Source: a virus. From it: 27,020 nt of DNA. The stretch spans positions 1 through 27,020 of the IMG/VR virus record IMGVR_UViG_3300004151_000036, one strand, 5' to 3'. Below the pieces are notes generated by a model. That model was given only the letters and a program-made list of their open reading frames with translations, was not told where the DNA came from and made no database searches. This document shows positions 7,541 to 15,338 of this stretch, in pieces; within the stretch, counting starts at the first letter, position 1, and each line of letters starts with the position of its first letter. Both the position numbers and the translations under genes were made by a program.

Positions 7541-9064
7541 CTAAATAAAGCAAAGCCGGGAGCCGACGGTCGAATACGCATTCGAAGGCGAACGATCCGT
7601 AGTCGAACAAACGAGACCCGCAGCCGAACTATACGTAGCATAACCGCCAAACAACACACCCTTAATAACTGATGCTGAAATGTCGCGATAGAAATAGTCG
7701 GCAAAATAAGTAGCGGATGATCCACCGACAGTAGTCGGCATTATATCTCCAGATGCTCCGAACAAAATTGTTTTGATAAATCCTTCATCACGGGCAATTA
7801 AGCCTTTATAATCGTAGTCAGTAAAAGCTACAGAGCTAAATTTTGAAGCATCAGAGCTAGTGTATAATTTACTTGTACCACCAGCTGCATCTGTTTTTAC
7901 GTCGACCAAAACGCCATCCATCCATTTCCATAAATGGCCAAACGGATTTTCAATGCCGCGATATCGGTTAGCTGTAAACGATCTGTTCACCCCTGCACCA
8001 CCAAAATCCGTGACAGTAAATGACACTTCACCACTACCATTGCCGAGCGAATTAGTAACCCCGCAATTACAGAATGGATTGCGTCCATTGAAGTTTAACC
8101 ATTCGGTATCGTTCGCCATTGTTATTCCATTTCCCAATCCACCTGTACGATAGCCATTAGCATCTAATCCAGCAATAGGCAACTGAGAATTTAACGTAGC
8201 ATACTCAACTGCAAAAAGCCAGAATATTTGCGTTTGAATTGAATATACATTACAATTCCATCTGATAGAGCCCTTGTTTCTCGCATAGATTCTAAAATTT
8301 GTCAGATTTATGTTTGTAACAGGTTTTCCCAATAATGATTTAGATGTACCATCATAAGTAGCTTCGTTTGTACCACCCCTATATGTCGTGCTAGTATTTA
8401 CCACACTGCACAATCTATTAGTAGTCCTATTCAATGATGCTTCAAATGCCGATACATATTCATCCTGAATAAGTGTATATCCGGGAATTTGTCTGTCCGA
8501 ATATCTGACATCCCAAACAATAGGTGTTATCTTTTCGCATTTAAAATATCGCCTAGGCAGATGAACTTGTACATCTCCATCAGTTCCATCGAGAACCGAT
8601 GCAGTTCCATCTGATTTTTGCGCCCAGTTTGTCGGATTCAAATAATAATTAACTGATCCGTCCTCTTTTTGCAAACAACCCCTCATTAACTTATGAATCG
8701 GTAAGGTTTTATGTAGTTCAAGATTTCCTATCCTTGTAAGTGTTGGATTTGAACTCAACAAGTCAACTCGAACACCGTAACTAAATTGAGCCTCTATCAA
8801 AGTAGTCCAATCAGCGGTATTACTGACAGAGGCGTTAACGAAAAAATTTTTTATGGCTGTACGGAAGGTATCATAATCGGGGTATGGATTGCCATTGGCA
8901 TCACATACATTATTTATATTTTCCGTCAGCACTTTTTCTGAATAACGAGTCAATACTATACTACCTGTTAGTTCATTAATATCACGTGTAAATCCGTCTG
9001 ATGAATACTCCTTTGAGCCAATTACACATACATTTAAATCTGAATCATAATATACCTTTGTCAT
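7541..9064 (-). CDS. DGR-diversified tail tip/receptor-binding protein with C-terminal C-type-lectin-like fold
   Basis: The start is ATG 9064 (MTKVYYDSDLNVCVIGSKEY), which gives 507 residues; a frame opening at 9124 would run into the preceding gene. The N-terminal ~140 residues look like a baseplate-attachment and linker part. From about 250 the protein shows sulfatase-modifying-factor/C-type-lectin-like marks: FNGRNPFCNCGVTNSLGNG, RYRGIENPFGHLWKWMDG, and a final LFGGYATYSSAAG leading to GSRLCFI. In DGR target proteins this fold displays the variable residues on a rigid scaffold. Here residues 468-505 are the variable repeat, so the binding face can change between phage generations. The gene sits between the gp25/W-like and J genes, so the product probably belongs to the baseplate tip or tail fibre. 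The function as receptor binder is inferred from the DGR. Confidence 0.9.
   Translation of the reverse strand: MTKVYYDSDLNVCVIGSKEYSSDGFTRDINELTGSIVLTRYSEKVLTENINNVCDANGNPYPDYDTFRTAIKNFFVNASVSNTADWTTLIEAQFSYGVRVDLLSSNPTLTRIGNLELHKTLPIHKLMRGCLQKEDGSVNYYLNPTNWAQKSDGTASVLDGTDGDVQVHLPRRYFKCEKITPIVWDVRYSDRQIPGYTLIQDEYVSAFEASLNRTTNRLCSVVNTSTTYRGGTNEATYDGTSKSLLGKPVTNINLTNFRIYARNKGSIRWNCNVYSIQTQIFWLFAVEYATLNSQLPIAGLDANGYRTGGLGNGITMANDTEWLNFNGRNPFCNCGVTNSLGNGSGEVSFTVTDFGGAGVNRSFTANRYRGIENPFGHLWKWMDGVLVDVKTDAAGGTSKLYTSSDASKFSSVAFTDYDYKGLIARDEGFIKTILFGASGDIMPTTVGGSSATYFADYFYRDISASVIKGVLFGGYATYSSAAGLVCSTTDRSPSNAYSTVGSRLCFI
7551..7661 (-). repeat. DGR variable repeat (VR)
   Basis: This is the mutated copy of the template repeat and encodes residues 468-505 of the 507-residue tail protein, ending two codons before its stop. 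Template-to-variable changes include Asn to Tyr at 475, 478 and 497; Asn to Ala 481, Thr 488, Asp 490 and Arg 491; Tyr to Cys 486; Ile to Val 500; Ser to Gly 469 and 501; Gln to Arg 503; and His to Leu 504. One Asn (495) is unchanged, and one change (codon 482) is silent. Homology stops close to the stop codon, where the initiation-of-mutagenic-homing site would be expected. Confidence 0.95.
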
Positions 9065-9075
9065 AATTCTGTATT

Positions 9076-9396
9076 TTAATAATTTGCATTTATTACCAAT
9101 TTCCCATCCTTGCCAAACCCACACGAATTCACCGTTTGCCCATCTTCACGAAGATTTGCACGAATTTCGCGAAGCAAGTCCGAAGGGTCATCATCATCGA
9201 TAAATGAAGCTAACCCGACACCCATCGTAGGAGCTTCTTTTATTTCGCCTTTTTGAGCTAGTATAATCGTGCGTTGATTTTGCCGGGTTACATCTCCAAT
9301 CTGAAAGCCGGAAACTATTTTCCCTTCAGCATCCCGAACGACTTTGATATCCAACTCCATGTTTTCAGTCAATAATATGCCTTTGTCTTTTGCCAT
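9076..9396 (-). CDS. Baseplate wedge subunit, gp25/W-like (Mu gp46 type)
   Basis: The 106-residue protein carries the gp25-like pattern in its second half: PTMGVGLASFIDDDDPSDL, then LLREIRANLREDGQTV. This matches the 'P..GvGl..~l......l...I...l..D' layout of the small wedge protein that starts sheath assembly in contractile tails. It lies directly between spike and variable-protein genes, and shares one base with the spike gene stop (9396). Length is close to Mu gp46/P2 gpW. Assignment is by layout and neighbours. Confidence 0.65.
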   Translation of the reverse strand: MAKDKGILLTENMELDIKVVRDAEGKIVSGFQIGDVTRQNQRTIILAQKGEIKEAPTMGVGLASFIDDDDPSDLLREIRANLREDGQTVNSCGFGKDGKLVINANY

Positions 9397-9917
9397 TAGT
9401 GTTTAATTTTCATATTCTCAATTTCCGAATAATCACCTAATTGTTTCCCTGTAATTGCTCCTTTTAATGCCGCTTGTAATGCACTGGGCGAACCGTTACC
9501 TGGTTCCGGTATTGGAGTTCCTGAAATAACCGATATCAAAGCCTGAAGCAATGAGTTTGTTTTATCCAATTCATCTACCAGTTTGGGCGTTATGGTCAAT
9601 CCACCATTTTCCCCACCATCAAACACCACACTTTCAAGCTCTGAAAACATCTCCACAAACAACTCATCACTATCACCAATACGACTAACGATAACCGAAG
9701 AGTTTCTAGTAGGAGTTATCACACATCCTTTTTTAGCATCATCCCCAGTTCCAACTGAAGCACGTTTTCTGACATCAGGATAAAGTGTCCCGGATAAATC
9801 TTTTACATCAATGTAATCTTTGTCCGGATAGTTATTTTCGACAACGCCCAGGAATGTTTTTTCATTCCCGGCACCGAGCTTTTGAATAGCCTTTTTAATT
9901 CTTTCTTCAGGTGTCAT
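9396..9917 (-). CDS. Baseplate assembly/spike protein, gpV-like (Mu gp45 type)
   Basis: The 173-residue protein begins with a helical segment, then an OB-fold-like stretch: FLGVVENNYPDKDYIDVKDL, followed by GCVITPTRNSSVIVSRIGDS. The end is Gly/Ser/Pro-rich (GTPIPEPGNGSPSALQAAL) and short, so the spike tip would be small. gpV proteins trimerise into the membrane-piercing spike beneath the hub. It overlaps the hub gene by 4 nt (9914-9917) and the wedge gene by 1 nt, the usual D-V-W order in Mu and P2. No His-x-His iron-binding tip is visible, although the protein ends in a histidine. Confidence 0.65.
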   Translation of the reverse strand: MTPEERIKKAIQKLGAGNEKTFLGVVENNYPDKDYIDVKDLSGTLYPDVRKRASVGTGDDAKKGCVITPTRNSSVIVSRIGDSDELFVEMFSELESVVFDGGENGGLTITPKLVDELDKTNSLLQALISVISGTPIPEPGNGSPSALQAALKGAITGKQLGDYSEIENMKIKH

Positions 9918-10909
9918 AACTTCACTGTAAATTCAACCGTTCTACGTCCACCGCCTTTGTCAGCTTTTACCGTTGTTTTCGTAATATAATAAGTTCCGTC
10001 GCGTTCCTGGTATTTTGGGTCACTTAGTTTCCCTTTCATTCCAACCGTTGCAAATGGTTGTAAAAAAGTGGTTATCTTACCTTCGTAACCCGAATACTTA
10101 TACTTTTTTATTTCTTCAGTAGCCAATTTTTTAAGCTCAGCAACATTCGATACGTTATAAAAGAAAAGTGTTCGTTGACTTCCTTCTTTATCTCCTACCT
10201 CAGCTTCAACCTTTGTGTTGTCCGGCTTAATCCACACGGCTTTTATTTTAAGGCTTACATCATCGGCACTTCGATATTTCAGATCATCAGCATTGATTGT
10301 ATTGTAGCCCAACTTGTATTTTACCGTTCCGTTGTCAATCACATAAGCAAGCCCGGCATACAATGTTTTCCCCATAAAGAAAACCGCCACTCCATACTTT
10401 TCCTTCAGAACCTGTAAAGCTTCAAGACAGGTTATATTTGCCGGTATAATGTACTTAGTAAAATTGATTGCCGGTATGTTATCGCTCAAAACTATATCAG
10501 TGCCTTTTATAATGTGCTTCAAGACTTCCAACATGGTAGTTTTCGACCACGTTTTTGTTTCGCACGGTCTTCGCAATTGGAACTCATATCCTTCGCATTC
10601 AATTTCAAGCGGAGTTTTATAGTTTATCCGATAAATGAAACCTTCCAATTCCAGTTTGAAATCGTTGTTATAAGCTAACCAAATACTTATTTTATCGCCT
10701 CTACTGAACTGCGTAGCCGTCTGAACGCTTTCACCGACTTTCTTATCTTTATACACCAGGCGCGCTGATGTTGGTATGCTAAATTTTGCAGGTTGATTAA
10801 TTTTAAAAATGTCGTGTTCGCACTCAACAGCATGAAATGCATCAAAGGATATCTTTTTGTTATCCGATTTGCGTACTATTTCAAAATGTCCACGAAGTTT
10901 GACGTACAT
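9914..10909 (-). CDS. Baseplate hub protein, gpD/gp27-like (Mu gp44 type)
   Basis: The 331-residue protein is beta-rich. It contains GDKISIWLAYNNDFKLELEG, then GFIYRINYKTPLEIECEGYE, a feature of tail hub proteins that share the T4 gp27 fold (late control gene D family). A helical region follows (LEVLKHIIKGTDIVL, CLEALQVLKEKYGVAVFF), also typical of that family. The last ~50 residues (GTYYITKTTVKADKGGGRRT) form a strand-turn-strand end like those that contact the spike. One base overlaps the DUF6046-like gene. The hub joins the tail tube to the spike. Confidence 0.72.
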   Translation of the reverse strand: MYVKLRGHFEIVRKSDNKKISFDAFHAVECEHDIFKINQPAKFSIPTSARLVYKDKKVGESVQTATQFSRGDKISIWLAYNNDFKLELEGFIYRINYKTPLEIECEGYEFQLRRPCETKTWSKTTMLEVLKHIIKGTDIVLSDNIPAINFTKYIIPANITCLEALQVLKEKYGVAVFFMGKTLYAGLAYVIDNGTVKYKLGYNTINADDLKYRSADDVSLKIKAVWIKPDNTKVEAEVGDKEGSQRTLFFYNVSNVAELKKLATEEIKKYKYSGYEGKITTFLQPFATVGMKGKLSDPKYQERDGTYYITKTTVKADKGGGRRTVEFTVKL

Positions 10910-11541
10910 TATTCTATAATCAATTTAAATTCAATATCACTTACCAAATCACACTCAAACGCTTGCATATTTTTAAATCCTTTCACTTCAGGAAATTTCA
11001 AATTTTTCACAACAACTTTTTCGTTGTCCTCGAACAATAGCGATGTTCTTGCATTTTCAATCTCGAGCGATTCACTTGTTTTATACAGCTGCCTAAGGTC
11101 TGATACTTGCTGATCAGGATAATCCATATCAGGTGAAATAATGATACCTTTTACATTTATCTCCCAGTCATCAATTGAAATTTCTTCCTTTACAGAACCC
11201 TGTTGATTGACAAGCTGCGTTTCAACTATTGTTTTTTTGCTGACAATGGATGAAACTGTATTCTGAAGCATAAACTTTGTACCATCAGACTTAATCAACC
11301 AAATAGGCAAAAACACTTCATTGCCGTTATTATTTTGTCCGTAAAAAGGTGAACCTTTAATATTATATTCCCGACGTTCCGAAGGTTGCGCGAAGCTATA
11401 TTCCGAAGATTCCGAACTTCCACCAAATATCTTTTTTTCAACTGAATTTTGCAACCCAAACAGGAACGGAGCTGGAGCATATCCCCAAACACTTTTGAAA
11501 ACATCAACTAAATCAAACTCATTGAAATTATACTTATTCAT
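10909..11541 (-). CDS. DUF6046-like baseplate/tail protein
   Basis: The 210-residue protein follows the tape measure gene directly and shares one base with it. It has the features I associate with DUF6046 proteins of Bacteroidetes phages: an N-terminal helical part, then EVFLPIWLIKSDGTKFMLQN, a KKTIVETQLVNQQGSVKEEI strand pair, and the WEINVKGIIISPD segment before YPDQQVSDLRQLY. In Mu-like order this place is taken by gp43, a baseplate hub-cap/circularisation-type protein. Its role is likely to join tape measure and hub. The DUF assignment is from memory and should be treated as provisional. Confidence 0.6.
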   Translation of the reverse strand: MNKYNFNEFDLVDVFKSVWGYAPAPFLFGLQNSVEKKIFGGSSESSEYSFAQPSERREYNIKGSPFYGQNNNGNEVFLPIWLIKSDGTKFMLQNTVSSIVSKKTIVETQLVNQQGSVKEEISIDDWEINVKGIIISPDMDYPDQQVSDLRQLYKTSESLEIENARTSLLFEDNEKVVVKNLKFPEVKGFKNMQAFECDLVSDIEFKLIIE

Positions 11542-13223
11542 TACTCCGTTGCCAAATTGTTAGCACTATTCAATACCTGAGACATCACCTCAATCACAAT
11601 ATCCTTAATTTTTCCAGCACCTTCAGTTACATTAGTTGATTGAACCGTAATACTACCAACCATTTCTTTGTTTAGATTAATGGTTATATTTGTAGGCTTA
11701 CTTCCACCACCGGCAATGCTTTTTATTTTATCATCCGGATTTATTGACCCACCTGTTGTGTTTGCACCTGCTAATGAACTACCACCACCTATTAACGAAC
11801 TTGCACTTAAACCACTCGCTTTGCTTTTTACACCATTGTTATAGCCCTTTGCCCACGTTTCGCCAATTTTCGAACCGTTATCTTTAGCAGCTTTTACAAG
11901 ACCCTGACCACCGTAGCTATTTGCAAATCCTGAAGCTGCTTGTTTTGCACCTGATTTTACTTTATTCCAGTCAGCTGAAAATATACCTTTTATTATTTCA
12001 CCTAAACCTGAAAACATGTCAACCAGACCTTTTACTGTATTTACAACAGCATCTTTTAGAAATGTAACAAATAGCTTGAACGTTTCCCAAAGCCCCATTA
12101 CACCGCCTCTGAACCATGCGAATTTATTCCAGGCAATAACGATCATTGCAATTAAAGCAGCAATACCAATTATTATCAATCCAATAGGATTCAACATCAT
12201 TGTACCGTTTAAAATCGCTTGAGCAATAGTCCACATCTTAATTCCCCAGGTTATAAGCTTAAACGCTGCAAATGCACTTAAAGCAACACCGGTTAACTGC
12301 AACAACATGTCCGAATTTTGTCCAATCCAATCAACCATCGGCATCAGAAAATTCATAAGACTGCTAGCATACGGTAAAAGTTTGAGCCCAATTTCAGCAC
12401 CTGTTTGGCGTAAAGTTCCAACCAATGTTGAAAATTTACCTGAAGCCGTTTGGCTCATTTTATCCATCATGCCAAAGAATAACCCGCCTTTGCTTGTTGC
12501 ATGTTGAAATGCACCTTCAATCATTTCTGCAGATATCTTTCCACCTTCCATTTCTTTGCGAAGCGTAGCCATGCTTTTACCTGTCATTTTTTGCAGTTCC
12601 TGAAGCGGGTTAAACCCGGCATTAATCATCTGCAATAAATCCTGACCCTGTAATTTACCGGCACTGAACATTTGAGAGAAAGCAAGTGTCAAAGAACTCA
12701 TTTTGTTGGCATCACCCATAGCAATATCACCAAGCATTTTCAGATGAGGCAAAATCTTTTCGGCTGAAGTACCAAACGAAAGCATCATTTTAGCATTATC
12801 AATCAGCCCTTTGTTTTCGTATGGTGTGTCATTTGCAAACTTATTAATGCCGTCGAGCATTATTTTTGCTTTTTGAGCACTTCCAAGAAGTACATCGAAA
12901 CTTATTTTTGATTGCTCAAGATCGGCTCCCATCTTTACGATAGCTTTAACCCCCTGAAACAATGCCATTGCACCAACAACATTTCGGATACTTCCGGCTA
13001 AATCATTAGTGCTGTTATTTGATTCACGAACCCGGTCAATATATCCCCGCCATGATTGCCCAGCTCTATCAATTGCCCGCTGTGCAATTGTCATTGAACG
13101 TTGTGTGTTACTTCCAACTTCGTTTGTACTTCGCGATACATTTTCGGCAGCACGGGCAGCGTTTTTCAAAACGCCACTTAACAGGTCACGTGCTCGTAAT
13201 ATGTATTCAACACCGGTACTCAT
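11541..13223 (-). CDS. Tail tape measure protein
   Basis: The 560-residue protein has the composition of a short tape measure. The N-terminal ~80 residues are helical and Ala/Arg/Ser-rich. A conserved-looking core at ~100-280 includes FDVLLGSAQKAKIMLDGINK and FSQMFSAGKLQGQDLLQMIN, the latter shared with TP901/lambda-type tape measures. Strong hydrophobic segments occur at ~305-365 (LTGVALSAFAAFKLITWGIK and LNPIGLIIIGIAALIAMIVI) and probably help DNA cross the inner membrane. A Gly/Ser-rich C-terminus follows. Its ATG (13223) overlaps the frameshifted chaperone stop (13222-13220). Its length sets tail length; 560 residues suggests a tail of well under 100 nm. Confidence 0.88.
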   Translation of the reverse strand: MSTGVEYILRARDLLSGVLKNAARAAENVSRSTNEVGSNTQRSMTIAQRAIDRAGQSWRGYIDRVRESNNSTNDLAGSIRNVVGAMALFQGVKAIVKMGADLEQSKISFDVLLGSAQKAKIMLDGINKFANDTPYENKGLIDNAKMMLSFGTSAEKILPHLKMLGDIAMGDANKMSSLTLAFSQMFSAGKLQGQDLLQMINAGFNPLQELQKMTGKSMATLRKEMEGGKISAEMIEGAFQHATSKGGLFFGMMDKMSQTASGKFSTLVGTLRQTGAEIGLKLLPYASSLMNFLMPMVDWIGQNSDMLLQLTGVALSAFAAFKLITWGIKMWTIAQAILNGTMMLNPIGLIIIGIAALIAMIVIAWNKFAWFRGGVMGLWETFKLFVTFLKDAVVNTVKGLVDMFSGLGEIIKGIFSADWNKVKSGAKQAASGFANSYGGQGLVKAAKDNGSKIGETWAKGYNNGVKSKASGLSASSLIGGGSSLAGANTTGGSINPDDKIKSIAGGGSKPTNITINLNKEMVGSITVQSTNVTEGAGKIKDIVIEVMSQVLNSANNLATE

Positions 13224-13749
13224 CGTTTATTTGCTTCAGCTTCTTTTTTACGGATATAATCAAGTTGAGCCACTTTGTCAGCCCATTGTTTATCGGTTAA
13301 ATGCGAGACATCGTAACCTAAGTAGTATTCTAATTGGGTCGACAATAAGCCGACCCAATCACTTTGTACATTCTCCGAAGCCTCGCTTAGAAGTTTTTTA
13401 GTTCTGTCTCTTTAAACTCAATCAACTCTCCGGCTTTTACACAGGCGTTGAACCAAAGGGTTTCATCCTTTTTGATTTCTTCAGAACCTCCCAGCCAACA
13501 ATTAGTTAATACAGCTTCACCGGTTTTCATCAGTTTACCCATATTCATTTCAATGTCGCTGCCATCGTTTTCGCCTTTCGACATTTTGAACGACATTTGA
13601 CTGAGAGCGTAACTGGTAGTTTGACGGTCTATTTTACGAACATAAGCAATGTGTCCATCCACAATTACACCGTGAACTTTGCCGTATTTAGCTTTCCACT
13701 GTTCAATTTGATCAGGCGTTACTTCGCCCACAAAAGTTACTTTTTCCAT
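13220..13749 (-). CDS. Tail assembly chaperone G-T, made by -1 ribosomal frameshift
   Basis: This is a predicted 176-residue product. It has residues 1-119 of the 120-residue protein G, then after -1 slippage on A AAA AAC (13399-13393) a 57-residue extension in the overlapping frame (LLSEASENVQSDWVGLLSTQ onward, ending EANKR). The extension frame stays open until a TGA overlapping the tape measure ATG. It has a stop (TAA) just upstream of the slip site and no ATG of its own, so it is unlikely to be expressed separately. Phages of the lambda, P2 and Mu groups make a G/G-T pair in exactly this place to load the tape measure. The frameshift is inferred from sequence only. Confidence 0.82.
13387..13749 (-). 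CDS. Tail assembly chaperone G (unshifted form)
   Basis: The 120-residue protein ends ETELKNF just after the slippery site. It lies between the tail tube gene and the tape measure gene, the fixed place of tail chaperone G (lambda G, Mu gp41). The N-terminus (TFVGEVTPDQIEQWKAKYGK) and a central MNMGKLMKTGEAVLTNCWLG segment resemble the phage-tail-chaperone folds found upstream of tape measures in Bacteroidetes phages. It binds the tape measure during tail assembly and is not kept in the virion. Start is ATG 13749, 2 nt after the tube gene stop. Confidence 0.8.
   Translation of the reverse strand: MEKVTFVGEVTPDQIEQWKAKYGKVHGVIVDGHIAYVRKIDRQTTSYALSQMSFKMSKGENDGSDIEMNMGKLMKTGEAVLTNCWLGGSEEIKKDETLWFNACVKAGELIEFKETELKNF
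13393..13399 (-). promoter_or_regulatory. -1 frameshift slippery heptamer A AAA AAC
   Basis: In the reading direction the codons CTA AAA AAC contain A AAA AAC in the correct X XXY YYZ phase, six bases before the protein G stop. Shifting by -1 opens the 57-codon extension. A stem with a perfect 9-bp arm pair (13333-13341 with 13351-13359, 9-nt loop) begins about 33 nt downstream of the slip site. A weaker stem starts directly after it. Either could aid slippage. Confidence 0.82.
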
Positions 13750-13751
13750 GA

Positions 13752-14168
13752 TTAATAAGGAGATGTTGTGTTATACTTGATTTTTTTAGTAAACAATGGA
13801 GTAGTTATTTCCATGAATTTAGCACCTTGTTCCATGGCTTTTTCAATTTCCATAAACTGACATCCTTCGCAAATATCAGTTACGATCTTTGCACCGACAT
13901 TATTTTCAGGAATAAACGAATGCACGATTGTAAAAGGTGGAATTTTAAAAGGATCACCACCACCGGCTGATATAATCGCTTCCATTTCCGACTGGAGTAA
14001 TTTTACTTCACTCGAATACTTTTTATTGCCATAACCCACATCAACAGGCTCATCACCTTCAGCGTAAATAGGTTCAATCTCACGCTCTGATTTGTACTTA
14101 AATCCGGTTATCCCGGTTACAAACCGACCGCCCATAAAACAGCGGTATTCTGACCAACTATATGCCAT
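13752..14168 (-). CDS. Tail tube protein
   Basis: The 138-residue protein directly follows the sheath gene (12 nt gap) and precedes the chaperone gene, the fixed place of the tail tube in contractile-tailed phages. It is beta-rich: a start region YSWSEYRCFMGGRFVTGITG, a charged loop (KSEREIEPIYAEGDEPVDVG), then KYSSEVKLLQSEMEAIISAG, all compatible with the single-domain tube fold shared by T4 gp19 and Mu gpM. Hexameric rings of this protein stack into the inner tube. Length matches the family. Confidence 0.78.
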   Translation of the reverse strand: MAYSWSEYRCFMGGRFVTGITGFKYKSEREIEPIYAEGDEPVDVGYGNKKYSSEVKLLQSEMEAIISAGGGDPFKIPPFTIVHSFIPENNVGAKIVTDICEGCQFMEIEKAMEQGAKFMEITTPLFTKKIKYNTTSPY

Positions 14169-14180
14169 AATTTTGAATTA

Positions 14181-15335
14181 TTATTTGTTTACAAAACTCA
14201 ACACCACTTCTATAGGATTCAAATAACCTTTAGGAGTGATATTCAAATACATTTTTTGAGCGTTACCGGAAAGAATGTCGATAGTTGCGTCAATTTGAGC
14301 AGTGAATTTCGATATTTCACCTTTCATAGAGTCATTCACCTGGTCCTCTATCTTTTGCTTAAGATAGGCACATACTGAAGCGTGAAGCGTTCCATCATCA
14401 TTTACTTCAACATCATCGTCCAACTCTTCAACATAGGTATTGTAAGCAATTTTAAGAGCCTTGTCAATGGTTCTGATACGAGCAATCATATTCAGATCAT
14501 CAGTGGCAGATGTAGCCGTAAAGTCACCATTGAAGTAATAACCGGCGCGACCCGGGAACTGGCGAGCTATGATATATCCTTTGTCGTGAATTGTACCTAA
14601 GTCCTCACGTCCGGCAATGGCTAAACCATCACTCAAGTAAGCCGTATCGACAGGCAAAGCACCATTTTTTACACGCGATATTTTGCGCTGAACTGCTATG
14701 GCTGCTAACTGACCAAGCACCGAACCAATAGATGCTGATTTATCATTTTTTGAAGAGAACAAAACCGTACTGGTACGATAATTTGATTCGGCACGTAAGC
14801 TGGCCAATGCATCAACACCAGTCATTTTCCTGCCTTCAACAACCAAGACAAAAGGCATAATTTTAGCCAGATAATCCATTGCCAATACCTGACCCTTTGT
14901 ACGGGCGGTTTTCACTTCAGAATCAAGTCCGTCAACAGTAGCCCCGCCATCGGTTGAAGCTGCTATACCCAAAGCTGCTATTTCGCCATTAGCTGCATTC
15001 AAAATGAGTTTTGCAGGGCAAACCAAAAGCGTAGAATCTACCATTTCGGAAAGCTTAGTAGTAGCAGCCACAAGCATAATCCAAAGCTTTGCGCCCGTAC
15101 CGGCTATTGCATAAAACTCAGAAATATGCCTGTAAGCATTTGCATTCGAAGTCGTACTAATGCCTAATTCATTTGCTCCATCTGTGGAGTAAATAGCTTT
15201 AGGCTCATTGAGCGCAATTTTGTCGACAACAGCAACACCGGGCAATATCATTGCCACAGTATTGTCGTTTGTTTCGGCAACTAAGCCTAGTCCGTTACGG
15301 ACAAGGCTTATTGATACGTTTGGTAATCCGGTCAT
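14181..15335 (-). CDS. Contractile tail sheath protein (DUF2586-like)
   Basis: The 384-residue protein has the usual composition of short sheath proteins: an N-terminal strand region (ISLVRNGLGLVAETNDNTVA), a middle alpha/beta domain with MDYLAKIMPFVLVVEGRKMT, and a well-conserved-looking C-terminal domain. That domain includes GRAGYYFNGDFTATSATDDL and IRTIDKALKIAYNTYVEELD, typical of sheath C-terminal domains that pack against the tube. It lies immediately upstream of the tube gene. It marks the virion as a myovirus-type particle. The DUF2586 label is from memory. Confidence 0.82.
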   Translation of the reverse strand: MTGLPNVSISLVRNGLGLVAETNDNTVAMILPGVAVVDKIALNEPKAIYSTDGANELGISTTSNANAYRHISEFYAIAGTGAKLWIMLVAATTKLSEMVDSTLLVCPAKLILNAANGEIAALGIAASTDGGATVDGLDSEVKTARTKGQVLAMDYLAKIMPFVLVVEGRKMTGVDALASLRAESNYRTSTVLFSSKNDKSASIGSVLGQLAAIAVQRKISRVKNGALPVDTAYLSDGLAIAGREDLGTIHDKGYIIARQFPGRAGYYFNGDFTATSATDDLNMIARIRTIDKALKIAYNTYVEELDDDVEVNDDGTLHASVCAYLKQKIEDQVNDSMKGEISKFTAQIDATIDILSGNAQKMYLNITPKGYLNPIEVVLSFVNK

Positions 15336-15338
15336 GGC

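Noticed and set aside
7338-7544. Plus-strand frame over the template repeat
   Set aside because: Its Arg/Ile repetition only reflects the antisense of the Asn-rich template; it is opposite to the DGR direction.
7483-7725. 80-codon minus-strand frame overlapping the variable repeat
   Set aside because: It lies inside the end of the variable protein gene in another frame, is Arg-rich by composition, and carries no recognisable motif.
13009-13401. Plus-strand 130-codon and 93-codon frames opposite the tape measure start and chaperone extension
   Set aside because: Both lie antisense to the operon and to the well-supported -1 extension frame, with no family resemblance.
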